DNA of 64,000 nt from Bacteroides caecigallinarum (lineage in GTDB: Bacteria; Bacteroidota; Bacteroidia; Bacteroidales; Bacteroidaceae), in the NCBI RefSeq assembly GCF_016901995.1, contig NZ_JACJLE010000014.1:1-64000 (forward strand). The letters are read 5' to 3'. The position numbers and the translations under genes were made by a program. Positions 1 through 10,252 of the stretch are shown here, piece after piece. The first letter of the stretch is position 1. Every line of letters starts with the position of its first letter. A model generated the notes under the pieces. The model had not been told where the DNA came from. It saw nothing but the letters and a program-made list of their open reading frames with translations, and searched no databases.

Positions 1-114
1 GTGATAGGGATAAACGCATTAATAAATAAATCCAATACTATAAAAAAAGATTTCTAACATTTTGCCATTTAGCACATTATACTTAAATTTATAACCATAG
101 AAAAAATCACGCTT

Positions 115-876
115 ATGAAAAAAATCATCCTTACATTATTATTTAATATATGGTGTTTATCATTATATTCAACATTCCAAGAAGCTGATATAGTAATAAT
201 AAACGGTATAAAATTCTTTACAGGCACAATAACAGGCAACACACCTTCAATTTTTCCTCCGCATATTAAAAACATTAATATTGCCAACCCATTACGAACA
301 ACTGCTACAGCACGTGGCTATATTGCTACTTGGGAATTAAGTAATGACAGTCTTTTTCTTATCAGCATTGAAAACGGTAAAAATCCGTCAAATCCTCCGC
401 AAGAATTAATAGATTATCCCAAAGAATATATAACTCCAAAAGGTATTTTTGCGTATTGGATATCCCGTTTACTGATAGTGAGAGGATATGAGCATATAGT
501 ATTTGTGGGGAAACTTAAAGATGGAATTGTAGAAAAGAAATTTACCCCTGAAAATTTTAACCCACCAACAAATTATAACGGGAAATGGCTGTACAAAGAT
601 TCTATACGAAATATATTAATACATCTACAAAAAATCAATGATAAGGCCTATAAAGGGAAAATAGAAATAAAATATGATAAAAAAACAGAGAATCGAAAAA
701 ACTTTAAATACAAATTCAAAGGGAGATACGAATGCGATGAAATAAGTACATATATTAAATTTCATAAAGACTCTACTGAAAAATATATTGTGATTTTTCC
801 ATATATAAACGACTCCATCCGTATTAAAACATGGAAATACATAGATAAAAAGATTATCAGTTTCGCAAAGCAATAA
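115..876 (+). CDS. hypothetical secreted protein, AT-rich
   Basis: Encodes 253 residues that I do not recognise. A lysine-containing N-terminus followed by a hydrophobic stretch (about residues 4-19) looks like a signal peptide with no lipobox cysteine. The rest is rich in Lys, Ile, Tyr and Asn, with alternating polar and hydrophobic residues suggesting beta structure, and no catalytic motif. The coding sequence is clearly richer in A+T than the ATP synthase genes next to it, which may indicate acquisition by transfer. It converges on the ATP synthase operon and shares a bidirectional hairpin with it. The ATG at 115 is the only start that includes the signal-like segment. The gene is real with fair confidence; the function is unknown. 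Confidence 0.7.
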   Translation: MKKIILTLLFNIWCLSLYSTFQEADIVIINGIKFFTGTITGNTPSIFPPHIKNINIANPLRTTATARGYIATWELSNDSLFLISIENGKNPSNPPQELIDYPKEYITPKGIFAYWISRLLIVRGYEHIVFVGKLKDGIVEKKFTPENFNPPTNYNGKWLYKDSIRNILIHLQKINDKAYKGKIEIKYDKKTENRKNFKYKFKGRYECDEISTYIKFHKDSTEKYIVIFPYINDSIRIKTWKYIDKKIISFAKQ

Positions 877-884
877 AACATATA

Positions 885-934
885 AAAAAGCATTATGACA
901 TGCCTAAAACAACATATCATAATGCTTTAATTTT
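885..934. terminator. bidirectional hairpin terminator between the orphan gene and atpG
   Basis: A perfect 12-bp inverted repeat (AAAGCATTATGA at 887-898, TCATAATGCTTT at 917-928) is flanked by A-rich sequence on the left and T-rich sequence on the right. It could therefore end transcripts from both converging units. Confidence 0.75.
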
Positions 935-953
935 ATAGAAACATAATTTAATA

Positions 954-1838
954 TCAGGCCATTGTTCCGCCAACAATATCAAGCAATTCGTTCGTAATAG
1001 CCTGCTGACGGCTCTTGTTATATACCAAAGTCAACTCCTGAATCAAATCGTTGGCATTGTCGGTAGCTATCTGCATTGCCATCGTACGGGCAGCATGTTC
1101 CGATGCTGCAGCGTCAAGCAATACCGTATAAATCTTCATCCTCAGAACCTTAGGAACAAGTGATTTCATTATAATTTCAGCCGAAGGTTCAATAATATAG
1201 TCTGAAGACTGTTCTTTTGCCTCAGAGTTGTCTGTATTGCCAACCTGTCCGTTTACATCAACCGGAAGATATGTTTCATGAGTCAGAATCTGGGATGATG
1301 TTGACTTGAAGTGATTATACAGCAAATCTACTTTCTGTATCTCACCTTTCAGGAATTTACTCATGAGTTCAGAAGCCAAATCAGAAGCATCCTGATAATT
1401 GGGCTTCCCACTCATGTGTTGATAATCTCCTGCCACTTCCATTCCCATCTTCTTTACTGCCTCAGCAATTTTCCTTCCTACAGGATAAATCAGGATATTC
1501 TCCTTTCCTACTTTAGCAGAATACTCGTCAACCAGAGCTGACAAATGTCTGATAACATTTGCATTATATCCGCCACAAAGACTGCTGTTCGAAGCAAAAG
1601 CCACTATTGCCACCTTCTTTACCTGTTTGTTGACAGAGAAAGGTGTCTGAACAGAAACGCCGGACGCCAAGAAATCTCTCAGAATTCCATGCAGCTTGTT
1701 CTCGTATGGAAGCATATTTTCTATAGCTTCCTGAGCCTTGTGCAGTTTTGCCGACGCCACCATCTTCATGGCCGAAGTAATCTTCAGCGTACCGTTTATA
1801 GAGTTTATTCTACTTTTAACTTCTTTCAGCGATGCCAT
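954..1838 (-). CDS. atpG: F1 ATP synthase gamma subunit
   Basis: Encodes 294 residues, close to the usual 285-300. It forms the central rotor shaft of F1, coupling c-ring rotation to catalysis in the alpha3beta3 head. The N-terminal helix (MASLKEVKSRINSINGTLKI, then TSAMKMVASAKL) and the C-terminal helix (NANDLIQELTLVYNKSRQQA, then ITNELLDIVGG) are the two conserved coiled-coil strands of the shaft. It is the last gene of the ATP synthase operon, 7 nt after atpA, and is followed by a bidirectional terminator. Nothing is unusual. Confidence 0.98.
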   Translation of the reverse strand: MASLKEVKSRINSINGTLKITSAMKMVASAKLHKAQEAIENMLPYENKLHGILRDFLASGVSVQTPFSVNKQVKKVAIVAFASNSSLCGGYNANVIRHLSALVDEYSAKVGKENILIYPVGRKIAEAVKKMGMEVAGDYQHMSGKPNYQDASDLASELMSKFLKGEIQKVDLLYNHFKSTSSQILTHETYLPVDVNGQVGNTDNSEAKEQSSDYIIEPSAEIIMKSLVPKVLRMKIYTVLLDAAASEHAARTMAMQIATDNANDLIQELTLVYNKSRQQAITNELLDIVGGTMA

Positions 1839-1845
1839 AATATAA

Positions 1846-3435
1846 TTACTGTTTATATTGAACTGCAGTTTCTGCTGCTACCTTTTCTATAATAGCCGTT
1901 ACAGCATCATTTATCTGTCCGCTGGCCAAAACATCTATCACATCTTCCTTATGGTTCACACGAAGAGTTGAAAGGAATGTATCCTGGAAGCTACGTACTT
2001 TGTCAAGTGGAACTTCACGCATCAAACCGTGTGTACCGCAATAAAGGATTGCAATCTGCTCGCCAACCGGCATAGGTGAGTACTGAGGCTGAATAAGCAA
2101 CTGGTTATTCTTACGTCCACGGTCGATAGCCATAGCTGTAACAGGGTCCATATCACTGCTGAACTTAGAGAAAGCTTCAAGTTCACGATACTGTGCCTGG
2201 TCAATCTTCAGTGTACCGGCAACCTTCTTCATACTCTTGATCTGCGCACTACCACCCACACGTGATACAGAAATACCCACGTTGATAGCAGGACGGAAAC
2301 CTTGGTTAAAGAGGTCTGTTTCAAGGAATATCTGTCCGTCAGTGATTGAAATCACATTTGTAGGAATATATGCTGATACGTCACCAGCCTGAGTTTCAAT
2401 AATAGGCAATGCTGTGAGCGAACCACCGGCCTTAACCTTTCCTTTCAGGCTTTCAGGCAAATCATTCATCTGTTCTGCCACTTCCTGCTGGCTTATTATC
2501 TTAGCCGCACGTTCAAGCAAACGTGAATGCAGGTAGAAGATATCACCAGGATAAGCCTCACGTCCAGAAGGACGGCGAAGGATAAGTGATACTTCACGAT
2601 AAGCTACAGCCTGTTTTGACAAGTCGTCATATACTACCAATGCATGACGACCGGTATCACGGAAATATTCACCTATAGCTGCACCGGCAAACGGAGCGAA
2701 ATACTGCATAGCTGCAGGATCAGAGGCTGTAGCTGCAACTACCACTGTATAATCCATAGCACCACGTTCACGGAGTGCATTAACTATACTTGCCACAGTA
2801 GAACCTTTCTGTCCTATCGCCACATAAATACAGTAAACCGGATTTCCTGCCTCATAATTAGAGCGCTGATTGATGATTGTATCAATAGCAATAGCTGTCT
2901 TTCCTGTCTGACGGTCACCGATAATCAACTCACGCTGTCCGCGTCCTATAGGGATCATGGCATCAATAGCCTTCAGACCAGTCTGCAACGGTTCTGTTAC
3001 AGGCTGACGGAAAATAACTCCCGGAGCCTTACGTTCAAGCGGCATCTCGAATGTTTCTCCAAGTATGTCGCCACGTCCATCCAATGGAACACCCAGAGGG
3101 TCTATTACACGTCCCAACATACCCTCACCAACATTGATGGAAGCGATGTGTTTGGTACGTTTCACTATCATTCCCTCCTTAATCTGGTCAGTAGGACCTA
3201 GCAGGACTGCACCCACATTGTCCTCTTCCAGATTCATTACCGTACCCATGATACCGTTCTCGAATTTCAGCAACTCGTTTGCTTCAGCATTACGCAAGCC
3301 ATATATACGAGCCACACCATCACTTACCTGCAACACGGTACCTACCTCATCAAATTTAAGCGAGGTATCTATACCTTCAAGTTGCTGGAGCAATACTTCC
3401 GAGACTTCGCTGGGTTTTATAGTATTATCTGCCAT
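1846..3435 (-). CDS. atpA: F1 ATP synthase alpha subunit
   Basis: Encodes 529 residues; the family is usually 500-550. It is the non-catalytic nucleotide-binding subunit of the F1 hexamer. The Walker A motif GDRQTGKT lies at about 173-180, and the arginine-finger segment [10 protein letters not shown] near residue 385 contributes to the neighbouring beta active site. The N-terminal delta-contacting helix and the beta-barrel domain ([16 protein letters not shown]) are intact. The gene lies between atpH (19 nt) and atpG (7 nt) in the operon. Confidence 0.99.
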   Translation of the reverse strand: MADNTIKPSEVSEVLLQQLEGIDTSLKFDEVGTVLQVSDGVARIYGLRNAEANELLKFENGIMGTVMNLEEDNVGAVLLGPTDQIKEGMIVKRTKHIASINVGEGMLGRVIDPLGVPLDGRGDILGETFEMPLERKAPGVIFRQPVTEPLQTGLKAIDAMIPIGRGQRELIIGDRQTGKTAIAIDTIINQRSNYEAGNPVYCIYVAIGQKGSTVASIVNALRERGAMDYTVVVAATASDPAAMQYFAPFAGAAIGEYFRDTGRHALVVYDDLSKQAVAYREVSLILRRPSGREAYPGDIFYLHSRLLERAAKIISQQEVAEQMNDLPESLKGKVKAGGSLTALPIIETQAGDVSAYIPTNVISITDGQIFLETDLFNQGFRPAINVGISVSRVGGSAQIKSMKKVAGTLKIDQAQYRELEAFSKFSSDMDPVTAMAIDRGRKNNQLLIQPQYSPMPVGEQIAILYCGTHGLMREVPLDKVRSFQDTFLSTLRVNHKEDVIDVLASGQINDAVTAIIEKVAAETAVQYKQ

Positions 3436-3454
3436 TCTTTGTCAATTCAAATAA

Positions 3455-4009
3455 TTAAACTATTCTTCTGTTCTTCTCAATAAACTGACGCTTAACTTTT
3501 TTAAGCTGGTAATCGACGCTGGCATCAAGACGATATCCATCTATTTCCATAATGTAACCGCCTATAATAGAAGGATCTATCTTAGAAGTTATTTCTATCT
3601 TGGAATTAGTTTTCTGGCTACCTATTTTTTCAAGATGCTTCACCAATTCCGGAACTTCGATTGCAGTTGTCAGTTTACCCATCAATATATGCTTCCTTTC
3701 CCTATACAGGTCAATATACGACCATGTCATGAATTGCAAGAATTTCTCTCTCTTACCATTAAGTACCAGCAAGAGGAAACGTTTCATTTCTTCAGTGACA
3801 TCTTTACCTCCCGCTGCCTCAACAAGTAAATTCAATTTTTCTTGTTTCGTAACAACCGGATTATCAATAGTCCTTCTCAAATCAGGAACATTAGCAAAAT
3901 GTCTGGCCAGCGTTTTTACCTCTTCATATATCTTGTCTTCATTGCCTCTGTCCATTGCAAAGTCCAACAAAGCCTTGGCATAACGCCTTGAAACAACTCC
4001 TGTATTCAT
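3455..4009 (-). CDS. atpH: F1 ATP synthase delta subunit
   Basis: Encodes 184 residues of the OSCP/delta family. It sits on top of F1 and ties the alpha subunits to the peripheral stalk. The N-terminal motif VSRRYAKALLDFA and the C-terminal segment DPSIIGGYIMEIDGYRLDAS are both recognisable. Spacing is 6 nt to atpF upstream and 19 nt to atpA downstream, so translation is probably coupled. Confidence 0.97.
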   Translation of the reverse strand: MNTGVVSRRYAKALLDFAMDRGNEDKIYEEVKTLARHFANVPDLRRTIDNPVVTKQEKLNLLVEAAGGKDVTEEMKRFLLLVLNGKREKFLQFMTWSYIDLYRERKHILMGKLTTAIEVPELVKHLEKIGSQKTNSKIEITSKIDPSIIGGYIMEIDGYRLDASVDYQLKKVKRQFIEKNRRIV

Positions 4010-4015
4010 ACTAGG

Positions 4016-4516
4016 TTATTTAGAAGATTCAACCATTTCGTCCACCAACCGACTGATAAGTTCAGTCTGTTCCTTCTCATCGGCCAATTTTGTACGCATT
4101 ACTTTTTCAGCAATACCTACAGAGAGTAAAGCCACCTGACGCCGGATATCGCGGATTGCACTTTCTTTTTCGGTTTCAATCTGCTTTTTCATTTCCTCCA
4201 TCAAACGGTCACCTTCCAGACGAGCCTTTTCCTGAGCTTCTCTAATGATACGGTCACGCGTTTCTGTTGCCGATTTCAGGATTCGGGCTTGCTCCTCATG
4301 GGCCTGAGCCAGGATTTTCTCGCCTTCAATCTTCACGTTTGCCAATTGTTCGTTAGCTTCACGTGCAGCTTTAAGCGAGTTGTCAATATACGCTTTCCGA
4401 TCGTCAACCATTTTGATGATAACAGGGAATCCGAATTTTGCCAACAAAAAGAAGACAATACCGAATACTACTACCATCCAAAACAGTAACCCCGGATCCG
4501 GAGTCAATAATCCCAT
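4016..4516 (-). CDS. atpF: F0 ATP synthase b subunit
   Basis: Encodes 166 residues. It forms the peripheral stalk that holds F1 still against the rotating c-ring. One N-terminal membrane helix (about residues 10-30, FWMVVVFGIVFFLLAKFGFP) is followed by a long charged helix that should form the dimeric coiled coil (AREANEQLANVKIEGEKILA onward). It lies 10 nt after atpE and 6 nt before atpH. Only one b-type gene is present, as expected for a homodimeric stalk. Confidence 0.97.
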   Translation of the reverse strand: MGLLTPDPGLLFWMVVVFGIVFFLLAKFGFPVIIKMVDDRKAYIDNSLKAAREANEQLANVKIEGEKILAQAHEEQARILKSATETRDRIIREAQEKARLEGDRLMEEMKKQIETEKESAIRDIRRQVALLSVGIAEKVMRTKLADEKEQTELISRLVDEMVESSK

Positions 4517-4526
4517 ACGCTGATTA

Positions 4527-4793
<267 letters not shown>

Positions 4794-4834
4794 TTAAGTT
4801 TGTTATTTTTTAATTTATAAAGTAATAATTCTAC

Positions 4835-4852
4835 TACGGCAATTTTGCCGTA
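4835..4852. repeat. intercistronic hairpin between atpB and atpE
   Basis: TACGGCAATTTTGCCGTA can pair as a perfect hairpin of up to 8 bp. It lies in a 97-nt AT-rich gap that is unusually long for this operon, upstream of atpE on the transcript. No T-run follows it, so it is more likely an RNA stability or processing element than a terminator. Confidence 0.6.
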
Positions 4853-4878
4853 CATTTTCATCACTATTTTTTGTTAGT

Positions 4879-5940
4879 TTAATTTTCTTCTTTTTCCTTT
4901 ACCTTGGAAAGACCGATAAATACGGCTGAAAGCATAGTAAACACATAAGCCTGAATGAAAGCTACCAAAAGTTCAAGAGCAGTCATGAATATACCAAAGG
5001 CCACTGACACAAAAGTCATTGTACCATTCAATAACGGACCAATCTTCACTGTTATGAAAATTATGGACAGCAAACTGAGAATAGCTGCGTGGCCTGCCAT
5101 TATATTGGCAAAAAGACGAATCATAAGAGCGAAAGGCTTAGTGAACAGGCCAAAGAATTCTATCACCGGCATCATAGGTATAGGAGCCTTAAGCCATACC
5201 GGAACATCAGGCCAAAATATATCTTTCCAATATTCTTTGGTTGCAAAAGCATTCGTAAAAAAGAAAGTCAGCAAAGCCAGCACAAGTGTAATAGCTATAT
5301 TACCTGTTACATTGGCACCTCCAGGAAATATTGGAATAAGTCCCATCAGGTTATTAACCAATATAAAGAAAAATGCAGTCAGCAGATACGGTGCATAACG
5401 TTCATAACCAGGACCTATACCTTCCTTGATTACATCATTATAAATCATTAACACCATCGATTCTACCATACCTACACCACCTCTTGGCGCACCGTTCTCT
5501 ACAGGATGTTTTTTATACCATCTAGCACATCCAAGAACTATCCACACCAGAATAGTGCTGTTTATTATAAGTCCAACAACATTCTTTGTTATGGACATGT
5601 CCCATGGACGAACTTCCTCGCCTGAAGAATTACGCTCTACTATCTTTCCGTCGTATGTTCCACCTTCGGCAATATAAAGTCCTTCATACTCACCATCTTC
5701 AAGTTTCTCAGATGAGAATACATGCCATCCGGTACTGCTTTTCACTATTACCGGCAATGGTATTGTGATATGAGTATCCCCTATGCTGAGAATATGCCAA
5801 GAGTAGGCATCGTTGATATGTCCGAACACCAGTTCATTGACATCCACTTCACCACCTTCATTAGAAGTCTCGGCAGATGCGAAACCCGATGTAAAAACCA
5901 TCAGTAACACCAAAGTCCATATATAACGTACTTTTTTCAT
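4879..5940 (-). CDS. atpB: F0 ATP synthase a subunit with N-terminal extension
   Basis: Encodes 353 residues, against about 230-270 in most bacteria. It is the membrane stator subunit that carries the two proton half-channels. The essential arginine is Arg275 in ALMIRLFANIMAGH. The excess length is N-terminal: a signal-peptide-like segment (residues 1-23, ending TSGFASA) and about 95 residues of soluble sequence precede the first membrane helix of the conserved core (about 119-138). Such extensions are known in Bacteroidota a subunits. The start codon overlaps the end of the upstream membrane gene by 4 nt. Confidence 0.97.
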   Translation of the reverse strand: MKKVRYIWTLVLLMVFTSGFASAETSNEGGEVDVNELVFGHINDAYSWHILSIGDTHITIPLPVIVKSSTGWHVFSSEKLEDGEYEGLYIAEGGTYDGKIVERNSSGEEVRPWDMSITKNVVGLIINSTILVWIVLGCARWYKKHPVENGAPRGGVGMVESMVLMIYNDVIKEGIGPGYERYAPYLLTAFFFILVNNLMGLIPIFPGGANVTGNIAITLVLALLTFFFTNAFATKEYWKDIFWPDVPVWLKAPIPMMPVIEFFGLFTKPFALMIRLFANIMAGHAAILSLLSIIFITVKIGPLLNGTMTFVSVAFGIFMTALELLVAFIQAYVFTMLSAVFIGLSKVKEKEEN

Positions 5941-6356
5941 TGTTTCTGTTTTAGTTTTTTCTTCTTTATAAGTCTCAGTTCGATATTAGTAAAATATACA
6001 GTTTCGAATATCAGAAAAGAAATATAGAATACCAGAAAGGTTGCAAAAAAAGCCACAATTTCATGCTGTACCGCATAACAGTATATAGAAATTATCAGCA
6101 CACTGACAAGAAACTTTGTTCCTTTGCAAACCAGAAACAGTGGAACCATTTTATCTTCTCCCAACCGATAAGCCAGAGAAAACATGTTGATGTAGAACAG
6201 ACCGAAGAGGTAAAAAAACACAGGAATGGCAGGAAACCACGGAAAATACCTGTCTGGTATAAACAAATGGTAAATCAAACCTATCACAACAGACAATATC
6301 AAAGTCAATATTGTCATTTTTTTTATAAATATCCTCTTTGCCTTGAGCAAAAACAT
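5937..6356 (-). CDS. AtpI-like four-helix membrane protein of the ATP synthase operon
   Basis: Encodes 139 residues with four predicted membrane helices (about 14-36, 38-60, 70-95, 99-122) and a very basic C-terminus (KKKKLKQKQ). Its place directly before atpB, with a 4-nt overlap, matches the position of AtpI/Atp1 assembly factors that help build the c-ring or import Mg2+ in other bacteria. Sequence similarity to classical AtpI is not obvious by eye, so the assignment rests on topology and context. Confidence 0.75.
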   Translation of the reverse strand: MFLLKAKRIFIKKMTILTLILSVVIGLIYHLFIPDRYFPWFPAIPVFFYLFGLFYINMFSLAYRLGEDKMVPLFLVCKGTKFLVSVLIISIYCYAVQHEIVAFFATFLVFYISFLIFETVYFTNIELRLIKKKKLKQKQ

Positions 6357-6375
6357 GTTTTTCAGATTTTTCGGT

Positions 6376-6648
6376 TTATAATTCTACGCACACTGAGACC
6401 AAATTATCTTTAACCTCAACGAATCCTCCTGTAATTTTCAATCTTTGCGTATCTCTCTGCACCCTGTAATGTGCCTCGCCACACTGATAGACCACTTCAC
6501 CATCCTTTAACGAAGATATTATCGGAGCGTGGTTTACAAGCACCTGAAACTTTCCCAGTTCACCCGGAAGTTCCACCCAGTTGACAGGACCATCGAAGAG
6601 AGTACGCTCCGGTGAAATAATCACCAGATGCAAATTCTTCCTGTCCAT
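6376..6648 (-). CDS. atpC: F1 ATP synthase epsilon subunit, short form
   Basis: Encodes only 90 residues, against about 130-140 in E. coli or Bacillus. The whole protein corresponds to the N-terminal beta-sandwich that contacts gamma and the c-ring (LHLVIISPERTLFDGPVNWV, and GELGKFQVLVNHAPI). The C-terminal helical hairpin that can extend and block ATP hydrolysis is absent. The stop codon is followed by a 19-nt gap and the next gene, so this is not a frameshifted longer gene. It lies 5 nt after atpD. Confidence 0.95.
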   Translation of the reverse strand: MDRKNLHLVIISPERTLFDGPVNWVELPGELGKFQVLVNHAPIISSLKDGEVVYQCGEAHYRVQRDTQRLKITGGFVEVKDNLVSVCVEL

Positions 6649-6653
6649 AGGCG

Positions 6654-8183
<1,530 letters not shown>

Positions 8184-8218
8184 CTAATCTGTTAAATAAT
8201 TATCTTAATTGTATATCG

Positions 8219-8226
8219 CAAATTTA
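8219..8226 (-). promoter_or_regulatory. -7 box of the ATP synthase operon
   Basis: TAAATTTG on the minus strand matches the Bacteroides -7 consensus TAnnTTTG. It would give a leader of about 30 nt before atpD. No clear TTTG is seen at -33. Confidence 0.55.
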
Positions 8227-8358
8227 ATATATTATCCAGTAAAGATGTACCATAATGTAACATTTTTTAGCCGTTAAACAATGTTATAGGACATAATAAG
8301 AGAAATATTTCCCAATACCATTTACATATTATCACACCACATAAAGACTTTTTATACT

Positions 8359-9537
8359 TTATATTATAGCATTGACTTTTCTCCTTATTGCAATTATGTT
8401 ATATGCGGATACAAACAGGAACAATATAACGCCTACCATACATGAAACAAATATTCCACCGCCATCAATACCTTGTATAATATCAGACAACATACCGGAA
8501 TACATTCCTCTTATTACAATCAATAAAAATACGGCAATGACCAGCACCGCAAAGTTTATCGCAACCGTTAGTATCTGATATGGCATCGAAACACGTGATG
8601 CACTGTATCCCATAAGAATTAGATTCTCCAATTTATCAGTGTTTTTCTGTAAAAGCAGATAGATGCTCAACAATAATATATAGAATGAAAGCGCACTTAT
8701 TACAAGCCCTATTGCCATGACTATTCCTACAGCCATCTTGAGAAACCATGTAATTTTTCCTGCATCCAGTTTATTATCCTCAGTTTCATATCCGTTATCT
8801 CCGAAAAAACGAGCTATTCTTTCATCAGCAGGATTATCCACTTCAATGATTATTCTTGAAGGCTTCAGTTCGTTGCTTCCGCCATATTTATGATTTGCCA
8901 GATTCATAAACGATTCCGGAACTAGAATTGTATTCAGTCGGTTGGAAAATCCCACTATACGACCTTTCTTCATTTCACTCATTCCATTGCCGGAAATGTA
9001 TAAATCCAGCGATACCATACCTATCATTCCTTCAGACAACTGTGGAAGATTTCTGCTTCTGGCAAAACCGAAATTGTACAGGTTAAGATAGTTTTTGGGA
9101 ATTATTATCGGGATTTCCTTTTGTCCTTCTACATATTTCCAGTCATCAGCCTTTACATCCACAAAATTGTCGGGAACAGATTCAAGAAACATTGCCGTGC
9201 TCATATTCATTCCCCCGAAAGATACTCCGGCAGAAACCTTGAATTGTGCCGGTTGGAATTCTCCTACTTCCACTGTGAAAGGCTGCGACTTGATATCTTC
9301 TACCTCACGCAAAGAAAAAGTAGAGCTTTTCCCTGACAGACTTCCGATAGTACTTACTTTCTTTGTGACAACTACATAATCTTTTTTTATGAAGCTATCC
9401 TCTTCCTCAAACACAGGCGACACGTCACTATAGAACTGAATGCCAAGCATCACAATAACCATACCGCACAGATTGGCAATAAAAAATCCTGCCAATTGAG
9501 CCACGCTTATATGTTGTCTTAATAATTTCCAAAGCAT
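8359..9537 (-). CDS. FtsX-like ABC transporter permease
   Basis: Encodes 392 residues with the FtsX/MacB/LolC layout: one N-terminal membrane helix (about 15-37), a periplasmic domain of some 220 residues, then three C-terminal helices (about 266-297, 322-345, 362-385). Permeases of this fold work by mechanotransmission, for lipoproteins, macrolides, or control of cell-wall hydrolases, rather than by forming a pore. The gene starts 13 nt after its ATPase partner. Substrate cannot be told from sequence. Only one permease is present, so it would act as a homodimer. Confidence 0.85.
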   Translation of the reverse strand: MLWKLLRQHISVAQLAGFFIANLCGMVIVMLGIQFYSDVSPVFEEEDSFIKKDYVVVTKKVSTIGSLSGKSSTFSLREVEDIKSQPFTVEVGEFQPAQFKVSAGVSFGGMNMSTAMFLESVPDNFVDVKADDWKYVEGQKEIPIIIPKNYLNLYNFGFARSRNLPQLSEGMIGMVSLDLYISGNGMSEMKKGRIVGFSNRLNTILVPESFMNLANHKYGGSNELKPSRIIIEVDNPADERIARFFGDNGYETEDNKLDAGKITWFLKMAVGIVMAIGLVISALSFYILLLSIYLLLQKNTDKLENLILMGYSASRVSMPYQILTVAINFAVLVIAVFLLIVIRGMYSGMLSDIIQGIDGGGIFVSCMVGVILFLFVSAYNIIAIRRKVNAII

Positions 9538-9550
9538 ATTCCCTATCTAC

Positions 9551-10195
9551 TTAGAGTTTTATTTCCTCACTATAATTCATCTGTAAACGGCGACCGATGG
9601 ATGTCACTATCACTCCTACTCCTCTCTCTCTTATTTCATTTTCAATAATCGAAGCCATAATATCGCCATTTGCATTATCCAAATGACTGACTGGCTCATC
9701 CAGGAAAAGGAAGTCTGAAGGCTGACACAACATCCTTATAAACGCTACTCTCTGCTGCTGCCCAAACGACATCCTGCCTATAGGTTCCGACCATTTATTG
9801 TCAATGCCCAACATTTCAAACCATTGTCTGATTTGTTTTTCTTCCCTAAACGCAGTAAGATTATTTTTCAGTATGACATTTTCTCCGGCCGTAAGTTCAG
9901 GAAAGAGCCTGAGTTCCTGAAACATCAAACCTATGTTATTTTGTCTCACGAAAGTCCAATCTTTGCCGGAGAATGTTCTGATATCAGTTTCGTCAAAACA
10001 TATTTTCCCCTCATAATCTTTCCTGTATCCGTATATAAAACTGATAAGCGACGATTTTCCTGTACCGGATGCAGCTTCAATCAGATAAGACTTCTCTTTC
10101 TGAAAAACAACATCTCTTCTCCAGATACCGGAATCCATCTTTTCTACAGACGAGAATATAGAAGGTACGATATTATTCAAACATATTTTTTCCAC
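9551..10195 (-). CDS. ABC transporter ATP-binding protein with divergent motifs
   Basis: Encodes 214 residues from a GTG start; an in-frame stop lies just upstream. The LolD/MacB-like fold is clear: Q-loop (LMFQELRLF), Walker B with catalytic Glu (FLFLDEP) and D-loop (SHLD). Three motifs deviate. Walker A is AASGTGKSS, lacking the first Gly. The signature is MSFGQQQ instead of LSGGQ. The switch-loop His is replaced (VTSIGRR where VTHD is usual). It should still bind ATP, but hydrolysis may be slow. It pairs with the permease 13 nt downstream and lies 57 nt after a DUF4836 gene. Confidence 0.85.
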   Translation of the reverse strand: MEKICLNNIVPSIFSSVEKMDSGIWRRDVVFQKEKSYLIEAASGTGKSSLISFIYGYRKDYEGKICFDETDIRTFSGKDWTFVRQNNIGLMFQELRLFPELTAGENVILKNNLTAFREEKQIRQWFEMLGIDNKWSEPIGRMSFGQQQRVAFIRMLCQPSDFLFLDEPVSHLDNANGDIMASIIENEIRERGVGVIVTSIGRRLQMNYSEEIKL

Positions 10196-10252
10196 CTTAT
10201 ATCACTTTATTAAATTCCATATGTAACATGCATGACGACAAACCTTACATTA

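Noticed and set aside
61-90. Promoter for the first gene
   Set aside because: A TTTG is present at 61-64 but no TAnnTTTG follows at the right distance.
2644-3201. A 185-residue open frame opposite atpA
   Set aside because: It lies wholly antisense to a strongly conserved gene and is rich in Cys, Ser and Thr with no family signature; it is a shadow frame.
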